Shown piece by piece: positions 14,151 to 22,109 of a stretch of DNA of 32,130 bases; within the stretch, counting starts at the first letter, position 1; every line of letters starts with the position of its first letter. The stretch covers positions 1 to 32,130 of the forward strand of contig JABWBP010000042.1 of NCBI GenBank assembly GCA_013360445.1, read 5' to 3'. Position numbers and translations under genes: made by a program. The stretch comes from Calditrichaceae bacterium. GTDB lineage: Bacteria > Calditrichota > Calditrichia > RBG-13-44-9 > J075. The notes beneath the pieces are model-generated. The model did not search any database, was not told the DNA's origin, and saw only the letters and a list, made by a program, of their open reading frames with translations.

Positions 14151-16109
14151 ATGACCAACCCCTACGGCGCCTGGAAATCCCCCATTACTGCCGGCATGGT
14201 CGCCTCCGCCGGCGCCCGTTTCGGCGACGTTCAAATCGACGGCGAAGACCTTTACTGGATCGAAAGCCGCCCGGATCAAGGGGGACGCAATACCATCATG
14301 CGTTATATCCCCGGCAGCGGGGTTGCGGAAATTCTCCCCCAACCCTGGAACGCCCGCTCCACCGCGCACGAATACGGCGGCGGGGCGATGCTGGCGCACG
14401 GGGGGATAATCTATTTTTCCCATTTCGGCGATCAACAGATCTACCGCTTTGCCCCGGGGAAATCCCCGGAAGCGGTAACGAACGAAAAAAACATGCGCTA
14501 CGCCGATTTCATCATGGATCGGCGCCGCAAACGGCTGATCATGGCGCGGGAAGACCATTCGCAACCCGGCAAAGAACCGGCCAACGCCCTCGCCGCCCTG
14601 CCCCTTATCGGCGGAGGCAAAACCGAAATACTGGTTTCCGGCAAAGATTTTTATTCCTCTCCGCGCCTCAGCCCCGACGGATCGCAACTGGCCTGGCTTG
14701 CCTGGAACCATCCCAACATGCCCTGGGATGCAACCGAATTGTGGGTTGCGGACATCCGCCAAGATGGCAGCCTGGAAAACCATCGCAAAATTGCCGGGGG
14801 AGCCGACGAATCGGTTTTTCAGCCGGAATGGTCGCCGCAAGGGGTTCTATATTTCGTTTCCGACCGCGCTGCTCCGACAGGCTCAGCACAAGCCGGCTGG
14901 TGGAACCTCTACAAGCTGCAAAATGGCCGGGTGGAGCCGCTGTTGGAAATGGATGCGGCCGCGCCGCCAGCGGAATTCGGATTTCCCCAATGGGTGTTCG
15001 GGATGTCTGCCTATGGGTTTGAATCCGAAGAATGCCTTATCTGCGGTTATACCAGGGGCGGCATCTGGTATCTGGCGCGATTAGATGTTGCCGGAAAAAA
15101 GCTCGAAGCCCTGGCAGTTCCCTGTTCCGCCATCAGCCAGGTGCGCGCCGGATCCGGTAAAGCGGTTGTTAGCGGCGCTTCGCCCACGCAAATACCTTCC
15201 TTAGTGGAAATCAATCTCCAAACCGGCAATCACCGGGTGCTGCGGCGCTCCGGCGAGCTAACTATCGGGCCGGGCTATTTTTCCCTCCCCGAAGCGATCA
15301 CCTTCGATACCGGCGGGGGCCAAAAAGCCCACGGCTTCTTCTACCCGCCGCGCAACCAGGATTTTACCGCCCCGGAAGGCGCTGCGCCGCCGTTGATCGT
15401 CATGATCCACGGCGGCCCCACCGCTGCGGCGGACACGGGGTTGAAGCTAAAAATCCAGTACTGGACCAGCCGGGGATTCGCGGCGCTGAACGTGAATTAC
15501 CGCGGCAGCAGCGGGTACGGGCGCGCCTACCGGGAACTTCTGAACGGGCAATGGGGGGTGGCGGACGTGGAAGACTGCGTTTACGGCGCAAAATACTTAG
15601 CCGAAAGGGGCCGGGTGGATGCGACGCGAATGATCATCACCGGGGGCAGCGCCGGCGGGTTTACCGCCCTGGCGGCGCTCACTTTCCATGATGTTTTCAG
15701 CGCCGGTTCGATTTATTACGGCATCAGCGACCTGGAAGCCCTGGCCCGCGACACGCACAAGTTCGAATCCCGTTACACCGACCGCCTGATCGCGCCCTAC
15801 CCGGAGAAGCGGGAGATTTATGCGCAGCGCTCTCCCATCCATTTTATCGACCGGCTGGCCCGCCCGGTTATTTTTTTCCAGGGAATGGATGATAAAGTCG
15901 TGCCGCCCAACCAGTCGGAGAGAATGGTGCAAGCACTGCGGAAGAAAAAGATCCCCGTCGCTTACCTTACTTTCCAGGGAGAAGGGCACGGCTTTCGCCG
16001 CAGCGAGAACCTCCGGCGGGCCTTAGAAGCGGAATATTACTTCTATGCCCGGGTGTTCGGGTTTGAAATTCCTGATAAAATTGATGCAATCGCGATTGAA
16101 AATCTGTAA
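14151..16109 (+). CDS. S9-family prolyl oligopeptidase (acylaminoacyl-peptidase-like)
   Basis: This 652-residue serine peptidase has a beta-propeller N-terminal half (about 1-380) that gates access, then an alpha/beta-hydrolase domain. The catalytic triad is visible: Ser500 in GGSAGGF, Asp581 in GMDDKVVPP and His613 in GEGHGF. The oxyanion region HGGPTAAAD lies near 422. The order and spacing match dipeptidyl-peptidase or acylaminoacyl-peptidase-type S9 enzymes that trim short peptides. No signal peptide is seen, so it is probably cytoplasmic. The start ATG has no good ribosome-binding site and directly follows the word repeat. It appears to be a single-gene unit unrelated to the paa genes. 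Confidence 0.88.
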   Translation: MTNPYGAWKSPITAGMVASAGARFGDVQIDGEDLYWIESRPDQGGRNTIMRYIPGSGVAEILPQPWNARSTAHEYGGGAMLAHGGIIYFSHFGDQQIYRFAPGKSPEAVTNEKNMRYADFIMDRRRKRLIMAREDHSQPGKEPANALAALPLIGGGKTEILVSGKDFYSSPRLSPDGSQLAWLAWNHPNMPWDATELWVADIRQDGSLENHRKIAGGADESVFQPEWSPQGVLYFVSDRAAPTGSAQAGWWNLYKLQNGRVEPLLEMDAAAPPAEFGFPQWVFGMSAYGFESEECLICGYTRGGIWYLARLDVAGKKLEALAVPCSAISQVRAGSGKAVVSGASPTQIPSLVEINLQTGNHRVLRRSGELTIGPGYFSLPEAITFDTGGGQKAHGFFYPPRNQDFTAPEGAAPPLIVMIHGGPTAAADTGLKLKIQYWTSRGFAALNVNYRGSSGYGRAYRELLNGQWGVADVEDCVYGAKYLAERGRVDATRMIITGGSAGGFTALAALTFHDVFSAGSIYYGISDLEALARDTHKFESRYTDRLIAPYPEKREIYAQRSPIHFIDRLARPVIFFQGMDDKVVPPNQSERMVQALRKKKIPVAYLTFQGEGHGFRRSENLRRALEAEYYFYARVFGFEIPDKIDAIAIENL

Positions 16110-16130
16110 TATTGATTCCCATAAGGAATG

Positions 16131-16262
16131 CGCAATACGGAATACGTATTTCGTATTGCGTATTCCGTAACTCGTAACACGTAAAACGTAATGCGTAAGA
16201 AAACGTAATACGCACTATCCACTACCCCTAAAGGTTACGTGTTACGCCTTACGTTTCACGAA
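16131..16262. repeat. CGTAATACG/CGTATTACG word array
   Basis: Many interleaved copies of GGAATACG, CGTATTGCG, CGTAACACG and ACGTAATACG occur, with facing copies (GTTACGTGTTACGCC) on the right, so the array can fold on itself. The same word family recurs at 17578-17645 and 26640-26755. It fills most of the 196-base gap; no gene is present. Confidence 0.8.
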
Positions 16263-16305
16263 TCCCCTGCAAACAGGGCGTCTGAGCCGGGAGCTGATAA
16301 TTGCC

Positions 16306-17541
16306 ATGATCTACCAGGAGTATAAAAAAACCATCTTTTCCAACGGATTAACCGTCATTTCCGAATTCATGCCCGCGGTGCGCTCTATTTCCTTAGGGGT
16401 GTGGATCAAAACCGGCACGCGCTTCGAGCCGAAAAATCATAACGGGGTAGCCCATTTTCTGGAGCACATGATGTTCAAGGGCACGCGGCGGCGCTCCCCC
16501 CGGCAAATCGTGCGCAGCATCGAATCCCTGGGCGGGCAGATGAACGCTTTTACCGGCAAGGAGCAAACCTGCTACCACGTGGAAATCCTGGACGAGCACC
16601 TGCCCCGGGCGGTGGAAGTGCTGGCGGATATCATGCTCAACTCCACCTTCCCGGAAAAAGAGTTTGAGAAGGAGCGCCGGGTCATTTTAGACGAAATTCA
16701 ATCCTTAGAAGACACACCCGACGAAATGGTGCATGATTTTTTCGTGGAAAAGCTGTTCCCGGATCACGGCCTGGGTTATCCCATCCTGGGAACGCCGGAA
16801 ACCGTGGCCGCCCTGGGCCGGGAGGGGATGCTGGAGTTTTATCGCACCTACTATCGCGCCCGGGAGATTATCATTGCCGCAACCGGGAACGTGAACCACC
16901 AGCAGCTTATCGACCTGGCCGGAAAATATTTTCGCTTCCCGGAAGCAAACGGGGTTATTCCCATCCCCCGGCCCCCGGTGTTTCACGGGGGAGAGTTCCG
17001 GGTAGAACGCCCCATCCACCAGGTTCACCTGTGCACGGGCGTCAGCGCCTATCCGTTTGCCCACCCGCGCAAGTTCAACCTGTTAGTGCTCAACACTATT
17101 TTGGGCGGAGGAATGAGCTCCCGGCTGTTTCAGAACATCCGCGAACGGCACGGGATTGCTTACGGGATTTATTCCTTCTTCGATTTTTACATCGATGAAG
17201 GCATCTTAGGGGTTTACTTAGGCACCGATAAACGCAACTTAGGCAAGGCGCTCAAATTAGTGGAACGGGAATTCCAGCAACTGCGCAAGAAGCCGGTTTC
17301 TGCCCGGGAATTAGAGGAAGCCAAATCCCAGCTCAAGGGAAACCTGGTGCTGGGGCTGGAAAGCACCGCGGCGCGGATGAATCGCCTGGCCATGATGGAA
17401 ATTTACTTGGGGAATTTTCAAAGTATCGACACCGTGGTCGAAGACATCGAGCGGGTAACCCCGGAATCGCTCTGGGAAACCGCGCAAGAGCTTTTAGATG
17501 AAAACCGTTTCCTGCGGGTGATCTTCCTTCCAAAAAATTAA
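16306..17541 (+). CDS. M16-family zinc metallopeptidase
   Basis: The 411-residue protein is a mitochondrial-processing-peptidase-like M16 enzyme. The inverted zinc motif HFLEH is at 50-54 (His50, Glu53, His54). The distal zinc ligand is Glu130 in RRVILDEIQS, at the expected distance. The second half (about 210-411), with HPRKFNLLVLNTILGGGMSSRLFQNIRE, is the usual inactive partner domain. Length is typical of single-chain bacterial processing peptidases such as YmxG. No signal peptide is present. It is flanked on both sides by CGTAATAC word arrays and has no obvious operon partner. Confidence 0.9.
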   Translation: MIYQEYKKTIFSNGLTVISEFMPAVRSISLGVWIKTGTRFEPKNHNGVAHFLEHMMFKGTRRRSPRQIVRSIESLGGQMNAFTGKEQTCYHVEILDEHLPRAVEVLADIMLNSTFPEKEFEKERRVILDEIQSLEDTPDEMVHDFFVEKLFPDHGLGYPILGTPETVAALGREGMLEFYRTYYRAREIIIAATGNVNHQQLIDLAGKYFRFPEANGVIPIPRPPVFHGGEFRVERPIHQVHLCTGVSAYPFAHPRKFNLLVLNTILGGGMSSRLFQNIRERHGIAYGIYSFFDFYIDEGILGVYLGTDKRNLGKALKLVEREFQQLRKKPVSARELEEAKSQLKGNLVLGLESTAARMNRLAMMEIYLGNFQSIDTVVEDIERVTPESLWETAQELLDENRFLRVIFLPKN

Positions 17542-17577
17542 AAATCCTTATTTTTATCGGAATTTTTTGTAATTTCG

Positions 17578-17645
17578 CACGGAATACGTAATACGGAATA
17601 AGTAATGCGTAAAATTACGTATTACGTTTTACGCATTACGTTCGG
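17578..17645. repeat. CGTAATACG word array, second copy
   Basis: CGGAATACGTAATACGGAAT on the left faces ATTACGTATTACG and TTTTACGCATTACG on the right. This is the same word family as 16131-16262 and occupies most of the gap between the M16 peptidase and alanine dehydrogenase. Confidence 0.75.
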
Positions 17646-17671
17646 CAACTTACGAATTCAGGAAGATATGT

Positions 17672-18796
17672 ATGATCTTCGGTATCCCCGTGGAAATTTT
17701 GACCCACGAAAACCGGGTTGGCGCAGCCCCGTTCCTGGTGAAAGAGTTGACCAAAAGAGGCCACCAGGTGCTGGTGGAATCCAAAGCCGGGGAAATAAGC
17801 CACTACCGGAACGAGGTGTACGAGCAGGCCGGCGCGGCGATTGTGCCTTCGCCGGACAAACTGTACGCCCAGGCAAAATTCATTTTGAAGGTGCGCGAAC
17901 CCCGCCCGGTGGAATATGAATTGATCCGCGCCGACCATACCATTTTTGCCTATTTCCATTTTTTCAACAATCCCGACCTCGCCCACGCCATGATGAACGA
18001 ATGCTGCAGCTGCTTTGCTTACGAAATGGTAACCGATGAGGAAGGCAGCCGCCCGCTCCTGGGGCTGGATCGCCAAATCGTCGGGCAGTTGGCGGTGCAG
18101 CAGGGCGCTTACTACCTGCAAACCCACAAGGGCGGGCGGGGAATTTTGATCGGCAACGCGCCCGGGGTTTCCCCGGCAAAGGTCGTGATCATGGGCGCCA
18201 GCGTCGCCGGAATCTACGCCGCCCGCTATGCCGCCAACAGCGGGGCCGACGTTTATTTACTGGACTCCGATTCTCAGGACTTGCAGAACGCCAAATCCAT
18301 GCTTCCCCCCAACGTGGATACCCTGATCAGCCACGAGCAGAATTTGAAAAAAATTTTCCCCACCACCGACCTGCTCATCAGCGCGGTTCAAAAGGAAGAT
18401 GAAATCGCGCCTGTGGTGGTCTCCAAAGAAGCGGTGAGCTGGCTTCCGGAAGGGGCGGTGGTGGTGGACCTGGACATCGAGCGCGGCGGCAGCGTGGAAA
18501 CCAGCAAACCCACTACCCACGAAAATCCTACCTTCGTAGTCGATGGGATCATCCATTACTGCGTCCCCGGCATGGCCGGGGTAGTGCCGGCCTCCGCTTC
18601 CGAGGCGCTGAGCAACGTTCTGCTTCCCTATATGATCAAATGCGCTGAGAACGGCTTTGCCGAGACGCTGAAGACCGACGGGGAATTCCTGAGCGGGCTG
18701 GCGATTTACGAAGGACGAATCGCCAATGAGAAGTTAGCCCGGGAGCTTAACCTTCCCTTTTACCAATTCAAGGAATACAGTGACGATACCCGGTAA
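17672..18796 (+). CDS. ald: Alanine dehydrogenase (Ald family)
   Basis: The 374-residue product matches alanine dehydrogenase / PntA-N family enzymes, which interconvert L-alanine and pyruvate with NAD. Pyruvate-binding and catalytic residues are in place: Arg15 in THENRV, Lys73 in ILKVREP and His96 in FAYFHFF. The C-terminal block CVPGMAGVVPASASEALSN corresponds to the conserved MPGAVP motif. The dinucleotide-binding loop reads GASVAG (175-180) where most relatives have GGGVVG, so the middle glycine is serine; cofactor affinity may differ. The start ATG follows AGGAAG. The closest alternative is another member of the same NAD-binding superfamily. Confidence 0.8.
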   Translation: MIFGIPVEILTHENRVGAAPFLVKELTKRGHQVLVESKAGEISHYRNEVYEQAGAAIVPSPDKLYAQAKFILKVREPRPVEYELIRADHTIFAYFHFFNNPDLAHAMMNECCSCFAYEMVTDEEGSRPLLGLDRQIVGQLAVQQGAYYLQTHKGGRGILIGNAPGVSPAKVVIMGASVAGIYAARYAANSGADVYLLDSDSQDLQNAKSMLPPNVDTLISHEQNLKKIFPTTDLLISAVQKEDEIAPVVVSKEAVSWLPEGAVVVDLDIERGGSVETSKPTTHENPTFVVDGIIHYCVPGMAGVVPASASEALSNVLLPYMIKCAENGFAETLKTDGEFLSGLAIYEGRIANEKLARELNLPFYQFKEYSDDTR

Positions 18797-18827
18797 GGGT
18801 TGATCGTTGCATTTTTTATGCTTGGGT

Positions 18828-18903
18828 TCATGTGTTCAAGTGTTGAAGTCACCCTGACGATCCCTGAACACTGGAACACCTGAACACTGGAACACTGGAA
18901 TCC
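18828..18903. repeat. GAACACTG word repeat with inverted arm
   Basis: The left arm has GTGTTCAAGTGTT; the right arm has four copies of the word GAACACTG or GAACACCT. It fills the gap between alanine dehydrogenase and the deacetylase and ends two bases before the deacetylase ATG, so it replaces a normal ribosome-binding site there. Confidence 0.75.
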
Positions 18904-19764
18904 ATGAACGCCAAAAAGCAAGTTTCAAACCCCGGCAAGTATGGTACCCGCGAAGCGGGCGAAATCCACGAAATCTTGCGCCGCACCCCGATTTTGGCCT
19001 ACCACAAGATCGAAAACCGCCGGGAGGTGGGGATCAACGTGGTATCCCCGGAAAAATTTCGCCGGCACCTCAGCCTTATTCGCCAAATGGGTTTTCAGGC
19101 CATCACCTTCCGGGAGGTGCTGTCAGCCTCTCCCCTGCCCCCCAAACCGCTGATTCTCACTTTCGACGACGCCTATGAGTCGATCTACCACAACGCTTAC
19201 CCCCTGCTGCGGGAATTCGGCATGAAAGGAGTTATTTTCGTGATCGCCGGGTTCATCGGCAGGTGGAATGATTGGGACGCCAACTTAGGGGGAATCCGCT
19301 TCCGCCACCTGAACGAAGGTCAGCTTCGGGAATTAGAAGCCGCGGGTTGGGAGATCGGCGCCCACAGCGTAACCCACCGCGCCCTCACCCGCTTAAAACA
19401 TCCAGCGCTGCGGCGGGAAATTGAAGAATCGCGGCGTATCCTGGAACCCTTGTGCAGCGGGCCTTTAACAACGTTTGCCTACCCCTTCGGCCTCCATTCG
19501 GCGCGAGTGCGCGAGGCGGTTGGGGAAGCCGGATTTGCCTTCGGCTGTAAGGGAATTCGCGGTGCGGGCGGCAAGGACGACCTGCTGGCGTTGCAGCGCA
19601 TCCCGGTGTATCAATTCGAAGGAAACCGCGCCCTGGCCCACAAGCTGCGCTGGCCGGCGCTTCCCCGCGTTGAATTATTAAAATTATCTCTTTGGGGCTG
19701 GCCGGCCGCGTTGACCCCGTTTTATCAAAGGCTCTTCAAAGCGGAATTATTCCTTGAAAATTAA
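18904..19764 (+). CDS. Polysaccharide deacetylase (CE4/NodB domain)
   Basis: This 286-residue protein has the NodB homology domain. Motif 1 is TFDDA at 86-90, with the catalytic Asp88 and metal-ligand Asp89. Motif 2 is HSVTH at 154-158, with both metal histidines. The start of the domain, ILAYHKIENR, is also typical. It should remove N-acetyl or O-acetyl groups from an envelope polysaccharide or peptidoglycan. No signal peptide or membrane anchor is visible, so an intracellular or lipid-linked precursor substrate is possible. A short MerR-type regulator gene follows it closely. Substrate cannot be told from sequence. Confidence 0.87.
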   Translation: MNAKKQVSNPGKYGTREAGEIHEILRRTPILAYHKIENRREVGINVVSPEKFRRHLSLIRQMGFQAITFREVLSASPLPPKPLILTFDDAYESIYHNAYPLLREFGMKGVIFVIAGFIGRWNDWDANLGGIRFRHLNEGQLRELEAAGWEIGAHSVTHRALTRLKHPALRREIEESRRILEPLCSGPLTTFAYPFGLHSARVREAVGEAGFAFGCKGIRGAGGKDDLLALQRIPVYQFEGNRALAHKLRWPALPRVELLKLSLWGWPAALTPFYQRLFKAELFLEN

Positions 19765-19791
19765 GGTTTGAATGCCGATATTCATTGGCAT

Positions 19792-20136
19792 ATGATGATC
19801 CGGAAACTACAAAAGAAGCTCTATTACTCCCTCGGCCAGGTGCTGGGTATGACCGGCCTGACGGAATCGCTGCTCAAACGCTGGGAAAAGGAGTTTCCGG
19901 AGCTAAAGCCGCTGCGCAACCGCGCTGGCAATCGCCATTACACCGAAAAAGACCTGAATTTGATTTTCCTGATCAAAGAATTCTTAGAAGAGAAGAAACT
20001 GGCCCCGGACGAAATCCGCGCGCGTTTACGAACCCACCGTTTTCAATTGGCGGAAAACGAAACCGTGGGCCTAAAGCGCACCCTGGCGGAGATCAAGTTA
20101 GAAGTTCAGGAGATTTTAGAATTGATCGGGGAATGA
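19792..20136 (+). CDS. MerR-family transcriptional regulator
   Basis: The 114-residue product is a short MerR-type protein. The winged-helix DNA-binding domain spans about residues 8-75: YYSLGQVLGMTGLTESLLKR, a WEKEFPEL turn, the wing RNRAGNRHY and a second helix pair. The C-terminus is only a coiled-coil dimerisation helix (TLAEIKLEVQEILELIGE) with no ligand-binding domain or sensory cysteines. Such short MerR proteins often accompany tRNA or ribosome-related genes in MAGs; the target here is unknown. The start could also be TTG at 19768, next to AAGG. I chose the ATG because it gives a family-like N-terminus. Confidence 0.78.
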   Translation: MMIRKLQKKLYYSLGQVLGMTGLTESLLKRWEKEFPELKPLRNRAGNRHYTEKDLNLIFLIKEFLEEKKLAPDEIRARLRTHRFQLAENETVGLKRTLAEIKLEVQEILELIGE

Positions 20137-20140
20137 GTTT

Positions 20141-20325
20141 AAGTAGGCAGTTGGCAGGGGGCGGGGCAGGAGCAGGGGCAGGGGCAGGGGGTAGATGGCG
20201 GTAAGCAGTGCGCAACAGGCGATAGAGCTTTCCCCGTGCCTACTGCCTACTTGCTTACTGCCTACCTGCCTATTTGCCCACTGCCCCTGCCACCTGCTCC
20301 TGCCCCTGTTTACTTGCCTCCTGCA
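20141..20325. repeat. Mixed GGGGCA and TACTGCC word array, inverted
   Basis: The left part has AAGTAGGCAG followed by GGGGCAGGAGCAGGGGCA words. The right part has the complements in reverse order: TACTGCCTAC, then TGCCCCTGCC and CTGCTCCTGCCCCTG. Two word families that are separate elsewhere (4587-4743 and 24016-24188) are joined here in one imperfect palindrome between the MerR gene and tRNA-Pro. Confidence 0.82.
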
Positions 20326-20378
20326 ACAAAGGGCTTGATTTTCCGCCGCGGGCGCTATAAATTTGCAGCGTTTTGGTT

Positions 20379-20453
20379 CGGAGCGTGGCGCAGCCTGGAT
20401 AGCGCACTACCTTGGGGTGGTAGGGGTCGCTGGTTCGAATCCAGTCGCTCCGA
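20379..20453 (+). tRNA. tRNA-Pro (anticodon GGG)
   Basis: A complete cloverleaf can be drawn. The acceptor arms are CGGAGCG and CGCTCCG, and the D-arm is GCGC...GCGC with AGCCTGGATA as its loop. The anticodon stem CTACC/GGTAG encloses TTGGGGT, which gives anticodon GGG. The T-arm is GCTGG/CCAGT with loop TTCGAAT, and the discriminator base is A. CCA is not encoded. It reads proline codons CCC and CCU. Confidence 0.95.
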
Positions 20454-20458
20454 CGGTA

Positions 20459-20495
20459 AAAAAGGGGAATCTCGGAAAACGGGATTCCCCTTTTT
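20459..20495 (+). terminator. Intrinsic terminator of tRNA-Pro
   Basis: The stem AAAAGGGGAATC pairs with GATTCCCCTTTT and is followed by a T-run, immediately after the tRNA. No gene is visible in 20497-20658; short frames there lack family likeness. Confidence 0.85.
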
Positions 20496-20658
20496 GTTTA
20501 TCAAATCCTCAGACATCTCGCAAAACTACTTTAAATCGTAAAAATGCAGACCCCGGCGCATTGTCTTTCAGAGAGGTTCCGGCCGTTCCGGGTTTATGCG
20601 CGGTGCAATCACCTGTTGCTAATAATTCAGTCAGGCTCTATATTGGCGAGGCAAAACT

Positions 20659-21423
20659 TTGAAAAAACGAAAACGTTCGCGCATGAAAACCAGCGAAAAC
20701 CCTGCTCAGCCGCCGCGGATCTGCGGAATCCTCATCCCGGCGTATAATGCGCCTCGCCACCTGCCGGAACTATTGAACCGGATCGCTGCGCTACAGCAGG
20801 CGGAACGCGGCTGGCGGTTTTCCGTGCTGATCGTGGATGACGGCTCCCGGCCGCCCCTGGGGGAATTCGAGACAGGAGGCCTGGAAATCCGCTTGCTGCG
20901 CCACCCGCAGAACCGCGGCAAAGGCGCGGCGCTGCGCAGCGGCTTTCAGCGTTTTTTAGAGCAGGAAGAGGTCGCAGCAGTCATTTCCCTGGACGCCGAT
21001 CTCCAGCATCCCCCGGAATACATCTCCGAATTTCTGCGGGCATTCGAGCGCGGCGAAGGCGACCTGATCATCGGCTTTCGCCGGCGCGATCCCAAAGTGA
21101 TGCCCCGGCACCGCATTCTCTCCAATTCTCTCACCTCGCGGATCATTTCCGGGATGATCGGCCAAAAAATCAACGACAGCCAGTGCGGATTCCGGCTCTA
21201 TTCCCGGAAAGTGCTGGAAACCGTGGCTCCGCGAGAGAACCGCTTTCACTTAGAGAGCGAATTCGTGATCCGCAGCGCCTGGCAGGGATGCAAAATCGGC
21301 GGCGTGGCCATTCCCACCATTTACAACGGCGCGCCCAGCGCCATCCGCCATATTCCGGATACGCTCAATTTCATTGCCCTGGTGTTCAAACTCTCCCTGG
21401 AAAGGATCAAAGGCCATGTATGA
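20659..21423 (+). CDS. Family 2 glycosyltransferase (dolichyl-phosphate-mannose-synthase-like)
   Basis: This 254-residue GT2 enzyme has the nucleotide-binding motif VDDGSRP (about 57-63), a NRGKGAALRSGF acceptor-side block and the metal-binding DADLQHPPE near 112. SQCGFRLYSRKVLE is typical of the DPM1/polyprenyl-phosphate glycosyltransferase group. It has no C-terminal membrane segments, unlike GtrB-type relatives, so it is probably cytoplasmic or peripheral. It should transfer a sugar from a nucleotide donor to a lipid carrier. TTG at 20659 has a GCGAGG site at good spacing; an ATG at 20683 is the alternative. It overlaps pcm by 8 bases, so the two are coupled. Confidence 0.86.
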   Translation: MKKRKRSRMKTSENPAQPPRICGILIPAYNAPRHLPELLNRIAALQQAERGWRFSVLIVDDGSRPPLGEFETGGLEIRLLRHPQNRGKGAALRSGFQRFLEQEEVAAVISLDADLQHPPEYISEFLRAFERGEGDLIIGFRRRDPKVMPRHRILSNSLTSRIISGMIGQKINDSQCGFRLYSRKVLETVAPRENRFHLESEFVIRSAWQGCKIGGVAIPTIYNGAPSAIRHIPDTLNFIALVFKLSLERIKGHV

Positions 21424-22054
21424 ACGCAGCCGCGAAGAGATGGTGCGAAAATACGTGATCGAACGCGGGATTGCCGATGCGCGGGTAATTGCGGCGATGC
21501 GCAAAGTGCCCCGCCACGCCTTCGTCGATCCGGCGTTCCTGCACCAGGCCTATAAAGATCGCGCCCTGCCCATCGGGTTCGGGCAGACCATTTCCCATCC
21601 CACCACGGTGGCCTACATGACCCAGGCGCTGGAGCTAACCGGAACGGAGCGGGTATTGGAGATCGGCACCGGCAGCGGCTACCAGGCCGCGGTGCTGGCG
21701 GAAATAGGGGTGAAAGTATTTACCATCGAACGGATTGGGGAGCTTTCCCAGCGCGCCCGGGCGATTTTCGACCAGTTGGGCTACTACTCCATCGGCGCAA
21801 AGATCGGCGACGGGGCCGTGGGCTGGACCGCCCACGCGCCTTATGACCGCATTATCGTTACCGCGGCCACCCCGAACCTTCCCGAGGCGCTGCTGAAACA
21901 ATTAGCCGAGCACGGGCGCATGATCGTTCCCGTGGGAGAAAAAAGCGCCCAAAAGCTGATAATCATCACACGCGAGACCGGGGAATTCCATATACTTGAG
22001 GATTATACCCGGAAATTCGTGCCGCTGGTCGGTAAGGATGGGTGGGCGCTGTAA
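21416..22054 (+). CDS. pcm: Protein-L-isoaspartate O-methyltransferase
   Basis: The 212-residue product is a PIMT, which methylates isoaspartyl residues in aged proteins so that they can be repaired. The substrate-binding block PIGFGQTISHPTTVAYM and the SAM motif VLEIGTGSGYQAAVLA are both textbook matches. YDRIIVTAATPNLPEALL and GRMIVPVG follow in the expected order. Length is normal. The start at 21416 follows AAAGGATC and overlaps the glycosyltransferase stop. All key residues are present. Confidence 0.93.
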   Translation: MYERSREEMVRKYVIERGIADARVIAAMRKVPRHAFVDPAFLHQAYKDRALPIGFGQTISHPTTVAYMTQALELTGTERVLEIGTGSGYQAAVLAEIGVKVFTIERIGELSQRARAIFDQLGYYSIGAKIGDGAVGWTAHAPYDRIIVTAATPNLPEALLKQLAEHGRMIVPVGEKSAQKLIIITRETGEFHILEDYTRKFVPLVGKDGWAL

Positions 22055-22092
22055 TAATTTTTAATTGCTAATTGCCAATTGGCAATTTAACA
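22055..22092. repeat. AATTGCCAATTGGCAATT palindromic word repeat
   Basis: TAATTGCTAATTGCCAATTG and its complement form a compact palindrome that fills the pcm to YqaA gap, just before an AAGGAG ribosome-binding site. This is another intergenic word type. Confidence 0.65.
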
Positions 22093-22109
22093 AGGAGTAA
22101 TTACAACTT

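Noticed and set aside
20544-20747. Short plus-strand frame between the tRNA terminator and glycosyltransferase
   Set aside because: No ribosome-binding site, no family likeness, and it overlaps the glycosyltransferase start in another frame.
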